A DNA stretch of 64,000 nt, from contig JAGVKD010000013.1 in assembly GCA_020050795.1 (NCBI GenBank), positions 1 to 64,000 on the forward strand. The letters are read 5' to 3'. Position numbers and translations under genes: made by a program. The DNA comes from Candidatus Babeliales bacterium (GTDB taxonomy: Bacteria > Babelota > Babeliae > Babelales > Vermiphilaceae). The notes below the pieces were generated by a model. That model did not search any database and was not told the DNA's origin. It worked only from the letters and a program-made list of their open reading frames with translations. Positions 18,988-27,538 of this stretch are shown here, piece after piece (the stretch's first letter is position 1; each line of letters opens with the position of its first letter).

Positions 18988-19455
18988 TTAGCAAGCCGCT
19001 TCTTCATCTTCCTCATCGCCGCCGCAGTCGCATGACTCGCAGCCGCCCTCTTCTTCTTCTTCCGATCCGGGCTTCTCTGATTTTGCTTTGAGAATAAGTT
19101 CTTCTAATTTTTCAGGAGTTGGCTGATAAAGATCGATGATATTGCCACCTGGATCCTTGATACTCACCATGATGCCATGAACTTTTTCAATGACGTTCCC
19201 CATGAAATCGAGGTCGTCTTTATGGCTCTCATAGAATGCGCGGACATCATCCATCTCAAGAACAATACCTGTTCTTATTTCTTTCGGTTCTTTACCCGTT
19301 GGGCACAATCCAATTTTGAGGTCGCCCAACTCAAATTCCGCCCATTGGTTTTTCAGGTGAAATTTCAGCGTTAAGCCACCTAATTTTTTATAAAAATCAA
19401 TCGCCTTTTCTAAGTCGGATTGCATTAAAATAAGCATATTTAAGCGCGTTAACAT
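18988..19455 (-). CDS. VOC (glyoxalase/bleomycin-resistance) protein with acidic Cys tail
   Basis: 155 residues. Residues 1 to about 118 form one VOC module: LNMLILMQSDLEKAIDFYKKLG, WAEFELGDLKIGL and a closing KDPGGNIIDLYQPT, where the final acidic/His-site positions sit. VOC proteins are metal-dependent dioxygenases, isomerases or binding proteins acting as dimers. Unusually, the C-terminal 25 residues are almost all Glu/Asp plus four Cys (CESCDCGG and a terminal Cys), a likely metal-binding or disordered appendix. The spacing from GGGGG to the ATG is about 10. Substrate unknown. Confidence 0.8.
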   Translation of the reverse strand: MLTRLNMLILMQSDLEKAIDFYKKLGGLTLKFHLKNQWAEFELGDLKIGLCPTGKEPKEIRTGIVLEMDDVRAFYESHKDDLDFMGNVIEKVHGIMVSIKDPGGNIIDLYQPTPEKLEELILKAKSEKPGSEEEEEGGCESCDCGGDEEDEEAAC

Positions 19456-19592
19456 GCGAAAAAATCCCCCTGAATCGATCTAGATAATGATGAGCTTTTG
19501 CTGGCCGACGCAGCCAATATTAGTTAGTATATCAGATGCTTACTATAAAGATAACCGCCTTTCTGGGCATTGACAGGACAAAAGGAGGCTCC

Positions 19593-20246
19593 GTGGCTCG
19601 TATTTATCCGTCTCTCATTTCCGCCGATTTATTAAATCTGGCAAAGGTTCTCAAAAGCCTCGATCCACTGTGCGATGGATACCACATCGATATTATGGAT
19701 AATCATTTTGTTCCAAATCTCACTTGGGGGTCTCAGTTTGTTAATGCCATAGGCGATGCAACCGATCTGCCTCTGTGGGTTCATTTGATGGTCGATAATC
19801 CGGATGACTGGGTGGAATTATTAGACCTACCCGATGATAGTATCTACTCCTTCCATATAGAAGCGGTCCACAACGCCAAAAATCTCATTGAGAGCATCGT
19901 GGAGAATAAATGGAAGCCAAGTATAGCCATCAAGCCCGAAACGGACGTAGAATCCATTTTCGATCTCCTGGAGCTCGTCGATCAGGTGTTGATCATGTCT
20001 GTTGAGCCAGGATTTTCTGGACAGCCCTTTCTGCCAGGCACTATCAAGAAGATCAAACCCCTGTTACGGTTCCGCGATGATAATGATCTCAATTTCACTA
20101 TCGGACTCGATGGGGGAATCAATAAGCACAATATTGAAAAGCTGGTTGATCACGGCGCGGACGATCTTGCCATTGCCTCAGGAATCTTCCATCAAGGAGA
20201 TCCGGTGAAGGCGATTAAAGAACTCAGAGAACTAACGATGAAATAA
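19593..20246 (+). CDS. rpe: Ribulose-phosphate 3-epimerase
   Basis: 217 residues from GTG 19593, which has a perfect AAAGGAGG site 4 bases before it; the in-frame ATG at 19536 would add 19 non-family residues. Hallmarks: YPSLISADLL (strand 1 with Ser), YHIDIMDNHFVPNLTWG (active-site His and Asp), LPLWVHLMV (second His site), SVEPGFSGQPF, and GLDGGI with the final catalytic Asp, plus the ASGIF phosphate loop. It interconverts ribulose-5-phosphate and xylulose-5-phosphate in the pentose phosphate pathway and fits with the transaldolase-family and aldolase genes nearby. The usual DGHFVPN motif is DNHFVPN here, a mild change. Confidence 0.93.
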   Translation: MARIYPSLISADLLNLAKVLKSLDPLCDGYHIDIMDNHFVPNLTWGSQFVNAIGDATDLPLWVHLMVDNPDDWVELLDLPDDSIYSFHIEAVHNAKNLIESIVENKWKPSIAIKPETDVESIFDLLELVDQVLIMSVEPGFSGQPFLPGTIKKIKPLLRFRDDNDLNFTIGLDGGINKHNIEKLVDHGADDLAIASGIFHQGDPVKAIKELRELTMK

Positions 20247-20340
20247 TCCTCCTACGCTTATCCAGGCCTTCCGGCTTGGCAAGCTCCGGCGGACAGGTTT
20301 TGAGCTGATGTTGTGGGGGCCCCATAATAAAAAACTAGAT

Positions 20341-20379
20341 AATAAAAGAGGGCACCTTTAAATAGGCGCCCTTTTATTT
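20341..20379 (-). terminator. Terminator of tandem secreted gene B
   Basis: AATAAAAGAGGGC-CCT pairs with AGG-GCCCTTTTATT, with a bulge and A/T tracts on both sides. It is paralogous in sequence to the terminator at 21131-21175. Confidence 0.8.
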
Positions 20380-20406
20380 TTCTAAATTAATACAAACGAA
20401 TAATCG

Positions 20407-20958
20407 TTACGAAGCTTGTGCAGCAGGAACAAAGTGTCTGTATAGTTTGTATGTGCCATAAGTAAGACCTGCAGCTGCCGCAGTTGCGCCAGTGACAAGA
20501 GTCGCTTTTGCCGCTACCGGATGCGCCGCTACAAGTTCAGCGCCATAGCCAGTTTTTACCACAACAAAATCAACGCCTTTACCAAGAAAATCACTTGCTT
20601 GTGTTGCTACATCAGAAAGTACATCTGAAGTTTTAGCAAAAATAGATTGTTCCGGTTCAACAACAGGAGCGCTCGCTTCTTTAAAAGAATCTACTGCCGC
20701 GCCTTTAAGTTCTTTCGCAGTGCTGATAGCAGCTACCGCAGCTCCTTGCACTTTGCTCTTAGCTTCTGCTGCAAGTTCTTTTGCAGACTTTGTCGCTTTC
20801 CCTGCTGTTTTGCCTAGGAATTTTGCCGCCTCTACCGCACGTTCTTTTGCGCTCTTTGCAACTGGTTCAATAATTACTTCAGTTACTTCAACATCCATTG
20901 CAACTGCTTTGAGCGTAAGCAATGAAAGTGACAACAATGCATAACGAAAAGAATTCAT
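20407..20958 (-). CDS. Secreted Ala-rich membrane-associating protein, tandem copy B
   Basis: 183 residues. Signal peptide (1 to about 20) ending AVAM, then a Lys/Ala-rich helical region (about 35-95) with repeated AKELAAEAKS-like units, then the SIFAKTSDV segment and a C-terminal hydrophobic stretch (about 140-165, AVAKATLV--ATAAAAGLTYG) ending in YRHFVPAAQAS. The last ~55 residues are nearly identical to those of the protein at 21201-21698. AGGGGAC precedes ATG 20958. The helical region resembles apolipophorin or LEA-like amphipathic helices in composition only. The role is unknown. Confidence 0.65.
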   Translation of the reverse strand: MNSFRYALLSLSLLTLKAVAMDVEVTEVIIEPVAKSAKERAVEAAKFLGKTAGKATKSAKELAAEAKSKVQGAAVAAISTAKELKGAAVDSFKEASAPVVEPEQSIFAKTSDVLSDVATQASDFLGKGVDFVVVKTGYGAELVAAHPVAAKATLVTGATAAAAGLTYGTYKLYRHFVPAAQAS

Positions 20959-21130
20959 AATGTCCCCTAAAAGGATTATTGTGAGTGAAACATATATTCA
21001 AAATTGTGACTCAACAGAAAAGACGCTATCTCCCTAAACGATCAGACTGTCTTTGTCCACTAGCAATAGTCTCAAAATATATACAATCTGTCAATAAGCG
21101 CGGCATGGACAATCTTGCGAAAAAGCCCAA

Positions 21131-21175
21131 AAAATAAAAGAGGACACCTCCTAAAAGATGCCCTCTTATTTTTTT
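21131..21175 (-). terminator. Terminator of tandem secreted gene A
   Basis: AAAATAAAAGAGG and CCTCTTATTTTTTT arms with a short imperfect centre. It serves the gene ending at 21201 and looks like a copy of the terminator at 20341-20379. Confidence 0.8.
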
Positions 21176-21200
21176 CTAAATTAATACAAACGAATAATCG

Positions 21201-21698
21201 TTACGCAGCTTGTGCAGGAACGAAGTGTCTGTATAGTTTGTATGTGCCGTAAGTAACACCTGCAACTGCTGCAGTTGTGCCTGCAACAAGAGTAGCTTTT
21301 GCTGCTACTGGGTGTGCTGCTACAAGCTCAGCGCCGTAGCCAGTTTTTACTACAACAAAATCAACACTTTTGCCTAGGAACGCATTTGTTTGTTCCGCTG
21401 TGCCAGAAACAAATTCAGCGCTGCGGCTGTATCCGTTTTTGAACACGTCTGAAGTTTTAGCAAAAATAGATTTTGCCGGTTCCGCAACAACAGCTGCTTC
21501 AACTGAAGCACTGATTACAGGTTCAACAACAACTTCTGCAACTTCAGCTACAACTTCGCCAGCTTTTTCAGCAACGAGAATTTCGCCTACTTGCCCAAGA
21601 ACATCAGTTGTCACAATAACAACTGTTTCTTCTTCCATTGCAACTGCGTTTAGTGCAAGCAATGAAATTGACAACAATGCATAACGGAAAGAATTCAT
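21201..21698 (-). CDS. Secreted membrane-associating protein, tandem copy A
   Basis: 165 residues from ATG 21698 (AGGGGAC 4 bases upstream; a longer frame starts at 21746 without such a site). Signal peptide ends NAVAM. An acidic Val/Glu-rich region (about 20-75) replaces the Lys/Ala-rich one of copy B. It is followed by SIFAKTSDVFKNGYSRSAE, a VDFVVVKTGYGAELVAAHP motif and the same C-terminal hydrophobic segment and YRHFVP end as copy B. The leader DNA (21710-21835) also matches that of copy B (20970-21095), so the entire transcription unit was duplicated and the central regions diverged. Confidence 0.65.
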   Translation of the reverse strand: MNSFRYALLSISLLALNAVAMEEETVVIVTTDVLGQVGEILVAEKAGEVVAEVAEVVVEPVISASVEAAVVAEPAKSIFAKTSDVFKNGYSRSAEFVSGTAEQTNAFLGKSVDFVVVKTGYGAELVAAHPVAAKATLVAGTTAAVAGVTYGTYKLYRHFVPAQAA

Positions 21699-21896
21699 AA
21701 TGTCCCCTAAAGGATTATTATTGTTAGTAAAACACACTTGTAACATTGTGACTCAACAGAAAAGACCCTATTTCCCTAAAAGATCAGATTGTTTTTGTCT
21801 GTGAATAATAATCTCAGAATTTATACAGTTCGTCAATTGGGTGCGCAGAAACTGTTTATTTCTGCGCATTATTATTTACTGCGGAATAATTCAGGA

Positions 21897-23174
21897 TTAA
21901 ACAAAAGTGATTGCTTGACCGATTTTGTCAGCACGTCCTGTTCTACCAATTCTGTGGATGTAATCTTCATATGTTTGCGGCAAATCATAATTGATCACAT
22001 GTGATATGTCATCAATATCAATTCCTCGCGCAACAACATCTGTCGCCAAAAGAATTTTAACTTTGCCCGCTTTGAATAACAGTAATGCTTTATTTCTTTG
22101 CGCTTGCGATCTGTTACCGTGCGTTAATCCAACAACGAATCCACGGTCGGTTAGTGAACCAGCCAATTTATCAACCGCGCGTTTTGTTCTCAAAAAGATA
22201 AGAACTTTTTTAAATTCAGGCTTGATCAATAAATCATGCAGAATATCTAGCTTGTTTGCTGAACCAACTTTGATTATTTCTTGATTGACGTTTTCAGCAG
22301 ATTGTCTTGTTTTGACACTGATTGAAATTGGATTACGCAAGAAGCGGCTCATTACCGTTTGCATTTCCTTAGACACCGTTGCAGAGAAGAACAATGAATG
22401 GCGCTTTTCCGGCAATCTATCAATGATATAGGTAATATCTTTGATGAATCCCATATCGAGCATGCGATCAACTTCATCCAAAACAATAGATGTATAATTA
22501 CTGAAACTGATGATCTGATTGTTTTCCAAATCGATCAATCGCCCTGGAGTTCCGATAATAAATGCAGGATTGCTTCTTAATGCTTTCATCTGAAGATGAA
22601 TATTTGAACCACCAATACACAATGCAGATGTGAGACCAGTTTGGATCGTAAAATATTTAAGCTCAGCTTGGATCTGATCCGCTAACTCTCTGGTTGGTGC
22701 AATGATCAATACACGCGATGTTTTTTTAGTCAGCACATTGTTGATCAAAGGAATCAAGAACGCTGCTGTTTTACCGGTTCCTGTGTTTGCAGTCCCGATG
22801 ACATCACGCCCTTCCAAAATAGCCGGAATGGCTTGATCTTGGATTGGAGTTGGGGTGGTATACCCTTTTTTGGCGATATTTTTTTTCAATTGATCCACAA
22901 TCAAAAAATCAGAAAAAGTGTGCTTGGGAACAAAGACTTGTGCCGCTGTTTGTTCTTCAACTTTTTTCATGAAGATTGAAGGATCAAATTTGGGTGCGTT
23001 TCTCTGTGCGCCACGAGTGCTTGGGCCACGAGGAGCCGATCCTCGAGAAGATGAGGGGCCCTTTGGCTTGGGCTTTGAAAATGATGAACTTCTTTTCTTG
23101 CCGCCCTGATCATCCCTATCTCTATAGCGATTATCTCGATCCGGTCTTTTTCGTGAATTAGAATAATTTGACAT
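21897..23174 (-). CDS. rhlE: DEAD-box RNA helicase, RhlE-like
   Basis: 425 residues from ATG 23174 (GGAG 4 bases upstream). A basic, Arg/Ser/Gly-rich N-terminal extension (1 to about 60) precedes the helicase core: PTPIQDQAIP (Q motif), ANTGTGKT (motif I), APTRELADQ, TPGR, DEVD instead of DEAD (motif II), SAT, and HRIGRTGRAD (motif VI). The protein ends about nine residues after motif VI, shorter than usual RhlE proteins, which carry a basic C-terminal tail; here the basic segment is at the N-terminus instead. It probably acts in RNA remodelling. The D-E-V-D variant keeps both acidic residues. Confidence 0.88.
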   Translation of the reverse strand: MSNYSNSRKRPDRDNRYRDRDDQGGKKRSSSFSKPKPKGPSSSRGSAPRGPSTRGAQRNAPKFDPSIFMKKVEEQTAAQVFVPKHTFSDFLIVDQLKKNIAKKGYTTPTPIQDQAIPAILEGRDVIGTANTGTGKTAAFLIPLINNVLTKKTSRVLIIAPTRELADQIQAELKYFTIQTGLTSALCIGGSNIHLQMKALRSNPAFIIGTPGRLIDLENNQIISFSNYTSIVLDEVDRMLDMGFIKDITYIIDRLPEKRHSLFFSATVSKEMQTVMSRFLRNPISISVKTRQSAENVNQEIIKVGSANKLDILHDLLIKPEFKKVLIFLRTKRAVDKLAGSLTDRGFVVGLTHGNRSQAQRNKALLLFKAGKVKILLATDVVARGIDIDDISHVINYDLPQTYEDYIHRIGRTGRADKIGQAITFV

Positions 23175-23375
23175 AAAACTCCACATGAATTTTTAAATTT
23201 TTATAGCATAAAGTACTGTCTCACCAAACCATATAAAAAATCTCAGTTCCCATGGTTTGACTTTCAGCATACGGTATTTCAAATTGGATAAACAATGCCC
23301 AAATGGGCTCTAAAGCCCTACCTATATACTACTTAGAATAGTTTATTGATGGAATAATAGATATGTTCATTTATA

Positions 23376-24983
23376 TTATTCCGGCTGAATACCCACATGG
23401 CTCAATGCCTGAGAGGTCGTTTCAAAGACCATATGTTTGGATTCCAAAGACTGAAATTGCTTAGAAGCTGATTTGAGTAGGCTTTCAATGAGGGGATTAA
23501 CGCCGGTGACATATATTTCTTTATGCTTCTTATGTGCCACTTCTATAATTTCATCGAGCGCATCAATCCCATCAATATCTATGAAATAGACCTCTCGCAA
23601 GTTCAAAATTATGGTTCCATAGTGCTGCAAGTCTGATTCAAAACGGACAACATGTGCCTGGCTATTCATGTAAGATAGCTTGCCTTTGAAGGTATAAATC
23701 AAGACCCCGGCATCTTTGGCAATATGAGTTAACTGCTTAAAGGAAAGTGGCTCTTTGACTGTTTTGCGATATTTGACCGCCAACTCATGATACCCCTGCG
23801 ATAAATCTTTGATGAAAAATAATAAGGAAATCGCAGCCCCACCCAAAATTCCCACCATCGGATCTCGATATAAGGTGACGCCAGCTACAAAGATCGCAAC
23901 TGCAAAGTTGAATTTGTTGTGCGTAAATAGTCTGACAAGATCATCTGTTTCAACCATATTAATCGCAACGCTAACCAAAATCGCCGCAACAACTGCCATC
24001 GGCATAAATTTAAAATAAACGAGACAAAGCAGTGCGATGAAGAACATTAAAATACTGCTCAACATTGCAGAGGCTCTATCATTCGCCCCGGACTTGATAT
24101 TAACTACTGTCCGCGCAAGCGCCGCAGTCGCTGGCATTCCTCCCGCGCATCCTGATGCAAGATTTGCCAAAGCCAATCCGAACAATTCTTTACTATCCGA
24201 ATGTTTTGTTTTAGTAAGATTGTCCGCAATTTTTGCCGAGAGCATTGTTTCTAAAATAGCAACGAGCGCCACAATGAATGCGGTTGAAAATAAGTTCGAA
24301 GAAAAGGTGAGAGATGGTAGCTGAAAAAGCTTAACGTTAATATCGCCATATCTGCTACCTAGAGTTTCCAGATTCAAAAAAGAAGTCGTCAGATAACCAA
24401 ACACAATGCCAAGCGGAGAAAGCACCACCACACCGGGCACTGCCTTAAATAGTTTTTTGATAATAAAAAGCGCACTCAGAAAAGTTATAAAAACGAGAAA
24501 TGCTGCCAAGGAGGATTTTTGAAGGTGCTTAACTGACTCCCAGACATTGCTCAAAAATTCATGATGCACGGGCAAATCTTGTAGCCCAAATGCAAAGTTC
24601 AGCTGATTCAATCCAATGATAAGTGCAACGCCGAGAGTGAATCCATGGATAACGCTGGAGGGAATAAAAACTAAATATCGTTCAAAATGTAACACATAGG
24701 CGCACAGAATAATAAAACCAGTCACGATAGCAAGCGTACTGACCGATTCAGCACCCTGCGTTAAAACAAATGAAGCTATAATGCCTGACAATGCGCCTGT
24801 TGGCCCCACAATATTAAAATTACTTCCGCCAAATAAAGATGCTATGAGTCCTGCCCACACTCCCGTTATGATGCCCTGCAAAGGAGAAATACGCGAGGCC
24901 ACTGCCAGGGAGATTGAAAGAGGAACGGCGATCAACGCAACAGTGAGACCAGACTTCCAGTTGGATTTTATTTTTTCTATCAT
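23376..24983 (-). CDS. SulP-family anion transporter with STAS domain
   Basis: 535 residues. The N-terminal 400 residues hold about 12-14 membrane segments with SulP features: the ALIAVPLSISLAVASR first helix, GPTGALSGIIASF, and ALANLASGCAGGMPATAALARTVVN (about 270-295). Residues about 420-530 form a cytoplasmic STAS domain with IILNLREVYFIDIDGIDAL. SulP proteins move sulfate, bicarbonate or other anions, often with Na+ or H+. The STAS-linked short form resembles bicarbonate transporters (BicA) as much as sulfate ones, so the substrate is open. The ribosome site is weak. Confidence 0.9.
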   Translation of the reverse strand: MIEKIKSNWKSGLTVALIAVPLSISLAVASRISPLQGIITGVWAGLIASLFGGSNFNIVGPTGALSGIIASFVLTQGAESVSTLAIVTGFIILCAYVLHFERYLVFIPSSVIHGFTLGVALIIGLNQLNFAFGLQDLPVHHEFLSNVWESVKHLQKSSLAAFLVFITFLSALFIIKKLFKAVPGVVVLSPLGIVFGYLTTSFLNLETLGSRYGDINVKLFQLPSLTFSSNLFSTAFIVALVAILETMLSAKIADNLTKTKHSDSKELFGLALANLASGCAGGMPATAALARTVVNIKSGANDRASAMLSSILMFFIALLCLVYFKFMPMAVVAAILVSVAINMVETDDLVRLFTHNKFNFAVAIFVAGVTLYRDPMVGILGGAAISLLFFIKDLSQGYHELAVKYRKTVKEPLSFKQLTHIAKDAGVLIYTFKGKLSYMNSQAHVVRFESDLQHYGTIILNLREVYFIDIDGIDALDEIIEVAHKKHKEIYVTGVNPLIESLLKSASKQFQSLESKHMVFETTSQALSHVGIQPE

Positions 24984-25104
24984 GACAGACTACTTTGGAC
25001 TATGAGCCAGTGACAGGTACTATATTAATAGGAAAATCTCATAGGCTCCGTTGAGATTTGGCGTATTTCTCCCTATACTAGGGATATCTTTAAATTTTTC
25101 AAAT

Positions 25105-25181
25105 GTGCCCGTAGCTCAGTTGGATAGAGCGACGGACTTCTAATCCGTAGGTCGCTGGTTCGAATCCAGCCGGGCACACCA
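25105..25181 (+). tRNA. tRNA-Arg (anticodon TCT)
   Basis: 77 bases with all cloverleaf parts. Acceptor GTGCCCG pairs with CGGGCAC; D arm GCTCAGTTGGATAGAGC; anticodon stem ACGGA/TCCGT around loop CTTCTAA (anticodon TCT at 25139-25141); T arm GCTGGTTCGAATCCAGC. Discriminator A and CCA are encoded. It reads AGA/AGG codons. Confidence 0.97.
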
Positions 25182-25213
25182 CTAAACTTCAGCATTTACT
25201 CGTCGGAAAAGTT

Positions 25214-25960
25214 ATGTCTAATAGAGCGTTAACATACCATCTTGTTATTACTATAAATAATGAGGATTATATATTGGGTTCATTGAGTATTAAACAACAC
25301 AAGAATGAAATGAGTTATTTGCTTCATTTTCCAAAAGATGCTTTGAACGAACCTTTAAATATTAATCTAAATAAAAAAACGTCACGACTAAAACACATCA
25401 CATGGCATAAAGATAGAGTCCATATTAAGTTATTAGATGGGACTTATCGTTCTATAAAATATGAACCTTTTTTACCGAGTCAAAAAATAATCAAGCCTAT
25501 ATTTGTTGAAAGTTTTTATGCAGATGCAATGAGATTACCTTTGATGATACGGTCTTGTGAATTTCCGTCTTGGCGTGAAGGGCGAAAAGTTAGAATCTTG
25601 GCCCTTAATGCATCTCTTAATTTTAGTATCTTTTTTGGATTGCTGCCAAATGATTGGCAGCTTGATGGAGTGTATCTTACTTCATCTGAATCACCCGAAT
25701 TGCTTTTCTCATTGGGTCAGTTATATTTCAGTATTCTTCGAATCCAGAATGCATTAGGTAGTTGGGACTTGTTGGTATGTACTAGTCCATACGTATCCGG
25801 AGGCAAATATGAGCATCCAAATATGACCTCTCCGCAAAGAAAATTGGATCATCTGTCACCTGGTAGTTCTGTAAATTTAATTATAAAGAATATATTTATT
25901 TCTATGTTGGTGCGAATGTGCAATGAAATACTTTTATTGAAAAAACGTGCAATGAGCTAA
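25214..25960 (+). CDS. Hypothetical protein next to tRNA-Arg
   Basis: 248 residues, no signal peptide and no recognised domain. The N-terminal part is beta-rich (YHLVITINNEDYILGSL). A central part has a nucleotide-fold-like rhythm (KVRILALNASLNFSIFFG, then DLLVCTSPYVSGG), but no binding motif is certain. GGAAAAG lies 3 bases before ATG 25214. It starts 33 bp after a tRNA gene, a common landing site for acquired DNA, and looks more A/T-rich than most neighbours, but no repeat of the tRNA 3' end was found downstream. Origin and function remain open. Confidence 0.5.
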   Translation: MSNRALTYHLVITINNEDYILGSLSIKQHKNEMSYLLHFPKDALNEPLNINLNKKTSRLKHITWHKDRVHIKLLDGTYRSIKYEPFLPSQKIIKPIFVESFYADAMRLPLMIRSCEFPSWREGRKVRILALNASLNFSIFFGLLPNDWQLDGVYLTSSESPELLFSLGQLYFSILRIQNALGSWDLLVCTSPYVSGGKYEHPNMTSPQRKLDHLSPGSSVNLIIKNIFISMLVRMCNEILLLKKRAMS

Positions 25961-26068
25961 ATATCTAAGTAAATAGCATTTGCCGGATCTCTGATAACCC
26001 GATATTCTTGAATAAAAAAGTTCTAAAATAATCCGACTGTCCTGCCAATTTCTCAAATGAATAAAAAT

Positions 26069-26107
26069 AAGAAACCCAAACCTCGTTTTCCGAGATTTGG
26101 GTTTCTT
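26069..26107. terminator. Bidirectional terminator
   Basis: AAGAAACCCAAA-CTCG and CGAG-TTTGGGTTTCTT arms around a small loop, T tracts on both sides. It lies between the convergent genes 25214-25960 and 26158-26457. Confidence 0.9.
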
Positions 26108-26157
26108 TTCAATTCATAGATCTAATGCCGCTAACAAGCGAGCATCCAAATTACGAC

Positions 26158-26457
26158 TTACCGATTATAATTACGGTTTTCGTTTTGATTACGACGGTTT
26201 TCATTACGTCGGTTTTGACGACGATTGGCACGTCTAGAACTTTCATCTCTGTCTGAGTTCATTCTGTCGGTGTTTTTGTCGTCACGATGACTTCTGGCTA
26301 TCCCTGTACCCAATATACCTTCGTCCGCGCCTAGTCCTGTACCCAATGGACCACCGCTGCCCAAAAGACCTCGGCGTTCATCCGCCTGTATTGTTGCGCT
26401 TAACCCTGCAGCTATCGCTAACATCACAAGCACCCTATGCAATGATTGGATCTTCAT
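26158..26457 (-). CDS. Small secreted protein with Arg/Asn-rich tail
   Basis: 99 residues. Signal peptide (1 to about 25, ending TIQA), then a Gly/Leu-rich segment with repeated LLGSGGPLGTG-like units (about 30-52), then a strongly basic tail of about 45 residues built from RR, NRRQNRR, RNEN repeats. AGGAGGGAAAG precedes ATG 26457. The tail is probably disordered and could bind nucleic acid or anionic surfaces. No family is recognised. Confidence 0.6.
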   Translation of the reverse strand: MKIQSLHRVLVMLAIAAGLSATIQADERRGLLGSGGPLGTGLGADEGILGTGIARSHRDDKNTDRMNSDRDESSRRANRRQNRRNENRRNQNENRNYNR

Positions 26458-26695
26458 CTTTCCCTCCTAAGGGATTTGAATGGTTGAAACATTACTACCT
26501 AGCCTCACTATAGACAAAAATGGGTCAAAAGCGCAATGGTTTAGGATCTTTTTAGCCAAAACAATAAAGTTTTACCCTAGCCTGATAAAATACCCTACCC
26601 CCTTTTGTCAAAATGGCTAAAATAAGGCAAGATTGGAGCTAATGCGAACCTTTTTGAAGTTATTATGAAAAACTAGCCAATCCGGAGTAAGCATC

Positions 26696-27529
26696 ATGCA
26701 AATCTATAAAAAATTATTGTTGTTTTTAGGATTGGGTGTCAAAGCCCATGCCAATCAATTGGACACTGAGTACTCAAAAGAGTTCACCGATCTGGTTGAG
26801 TTCTTGTATGGATCAGACTTTTTGTCTCAAGGTGGGACTAAATCAGTTGATCGCATGTTTGAAGGGCAAATTTTAGATGGTAAGAAACTTTTGGACATAG
26901 GATCAGGACTTGGTGGCGTGGATTTTTATTTGGCAGAAAAATATAAGGTCGATGTCATTGGTATTGACCCGGTAGAACGCTTAGTCGATGATGCCAATAA
27001 TAGAAAAAGTGATCACAAACTTATCGGCACTGTCACATTCGTTCACCATAATGCTGATAGCTTCTCTTATCCTTATCCTGACAATTCATTCGATATTGTT
27101 TTTTCCAAAGAAGCATTCTTGCACATCGCCGATAAAGCCTCTTTGCTCAAAGAAATCTTTAGAGTACTAAGACCTGGTGGTCAAATTATTATTCTTGATT
27201 GGTTGGTAGAATCTCATGAGCTGGGCCCGAATATTACTGAGATGATGGTTGTGGATGGATTAGATTTGAAGATGGCAACACCACAAGAATACACTCAATA
27301 TCTGCATGATGCCGGCTTTAATCAGATTTCTTCATCACCTATGAACGAACTTTATATCGGATACACTCAGGACAATATTGATAAAATAAAATCCAACAAG
27401 TCTGATCTCGTTCACTTATTTGGTGAAAAAGAATATGAATACTCGCTCAAAACGTGGGGTATTCAAAAAAGGATATTTGAACTTAATGAAGTGCTCGTTA
27501 CATTATTAAAAGCAACTAAGGCACGTTAA
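26696..27529 (+). CDS. SAM-dependent methyltransferase, phosphoethanolamine MT-like, with signal-like N-terminus
   Basis: 277 residues. Class I methyltransferase motifs: LLDIGSGLGGVDFYLAEKY (motif I, about 66-84), GIDP (motif II), FDIVFSKEAFLHI (about 139-151) and VLRPGGQIIILDW. The stretch FLYGSDFLSQGGT before motif I is the pattern of phosphoethanolamine N-methyltransferases, which make phosphocholine. The first ~19 residues (KKLLLFLGLGVKAHA) look like a signal peptide, which is unusual for this cytosolic family. GGAG lies 8 bases before the ATG. A Nudix gene follows 9 bp downstream, so both probably share a transcript. Substrate and location are inference. Confidence 0.8.
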   Translation: MQIYKKLLLFLGLGVKAHANQLDTEYSKEFTDLVEFLYGSDFLSQGGTKSVDRMFEGQILDGKKLLDIGSGLGGVDFYLAEKYKVDVIGIDPVERLVDDANNRKSDHKLIGTVTFVHHNADSFSYPYPDNSFDIVFSKEAFLHIADKASLLKEIFRVLRPGGQIIILDWLVESHELGPNITEMMVVDGLDLKMATPQEYTQYLHDAGFNQISSSPMNELYIGYTQDNIDKIKSNKSDLVHLFGEKEYEYSLKTWGIQKRIFELNEVLVTLLKATKAR

Positions 27530-27538
27530 AGGAATTTC

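Noticed and set aside
25105-26000. Integrative element at tRNA-Arg
   Set aside because: No copy of the tRNA 3' end and no integrase were seen in the window.
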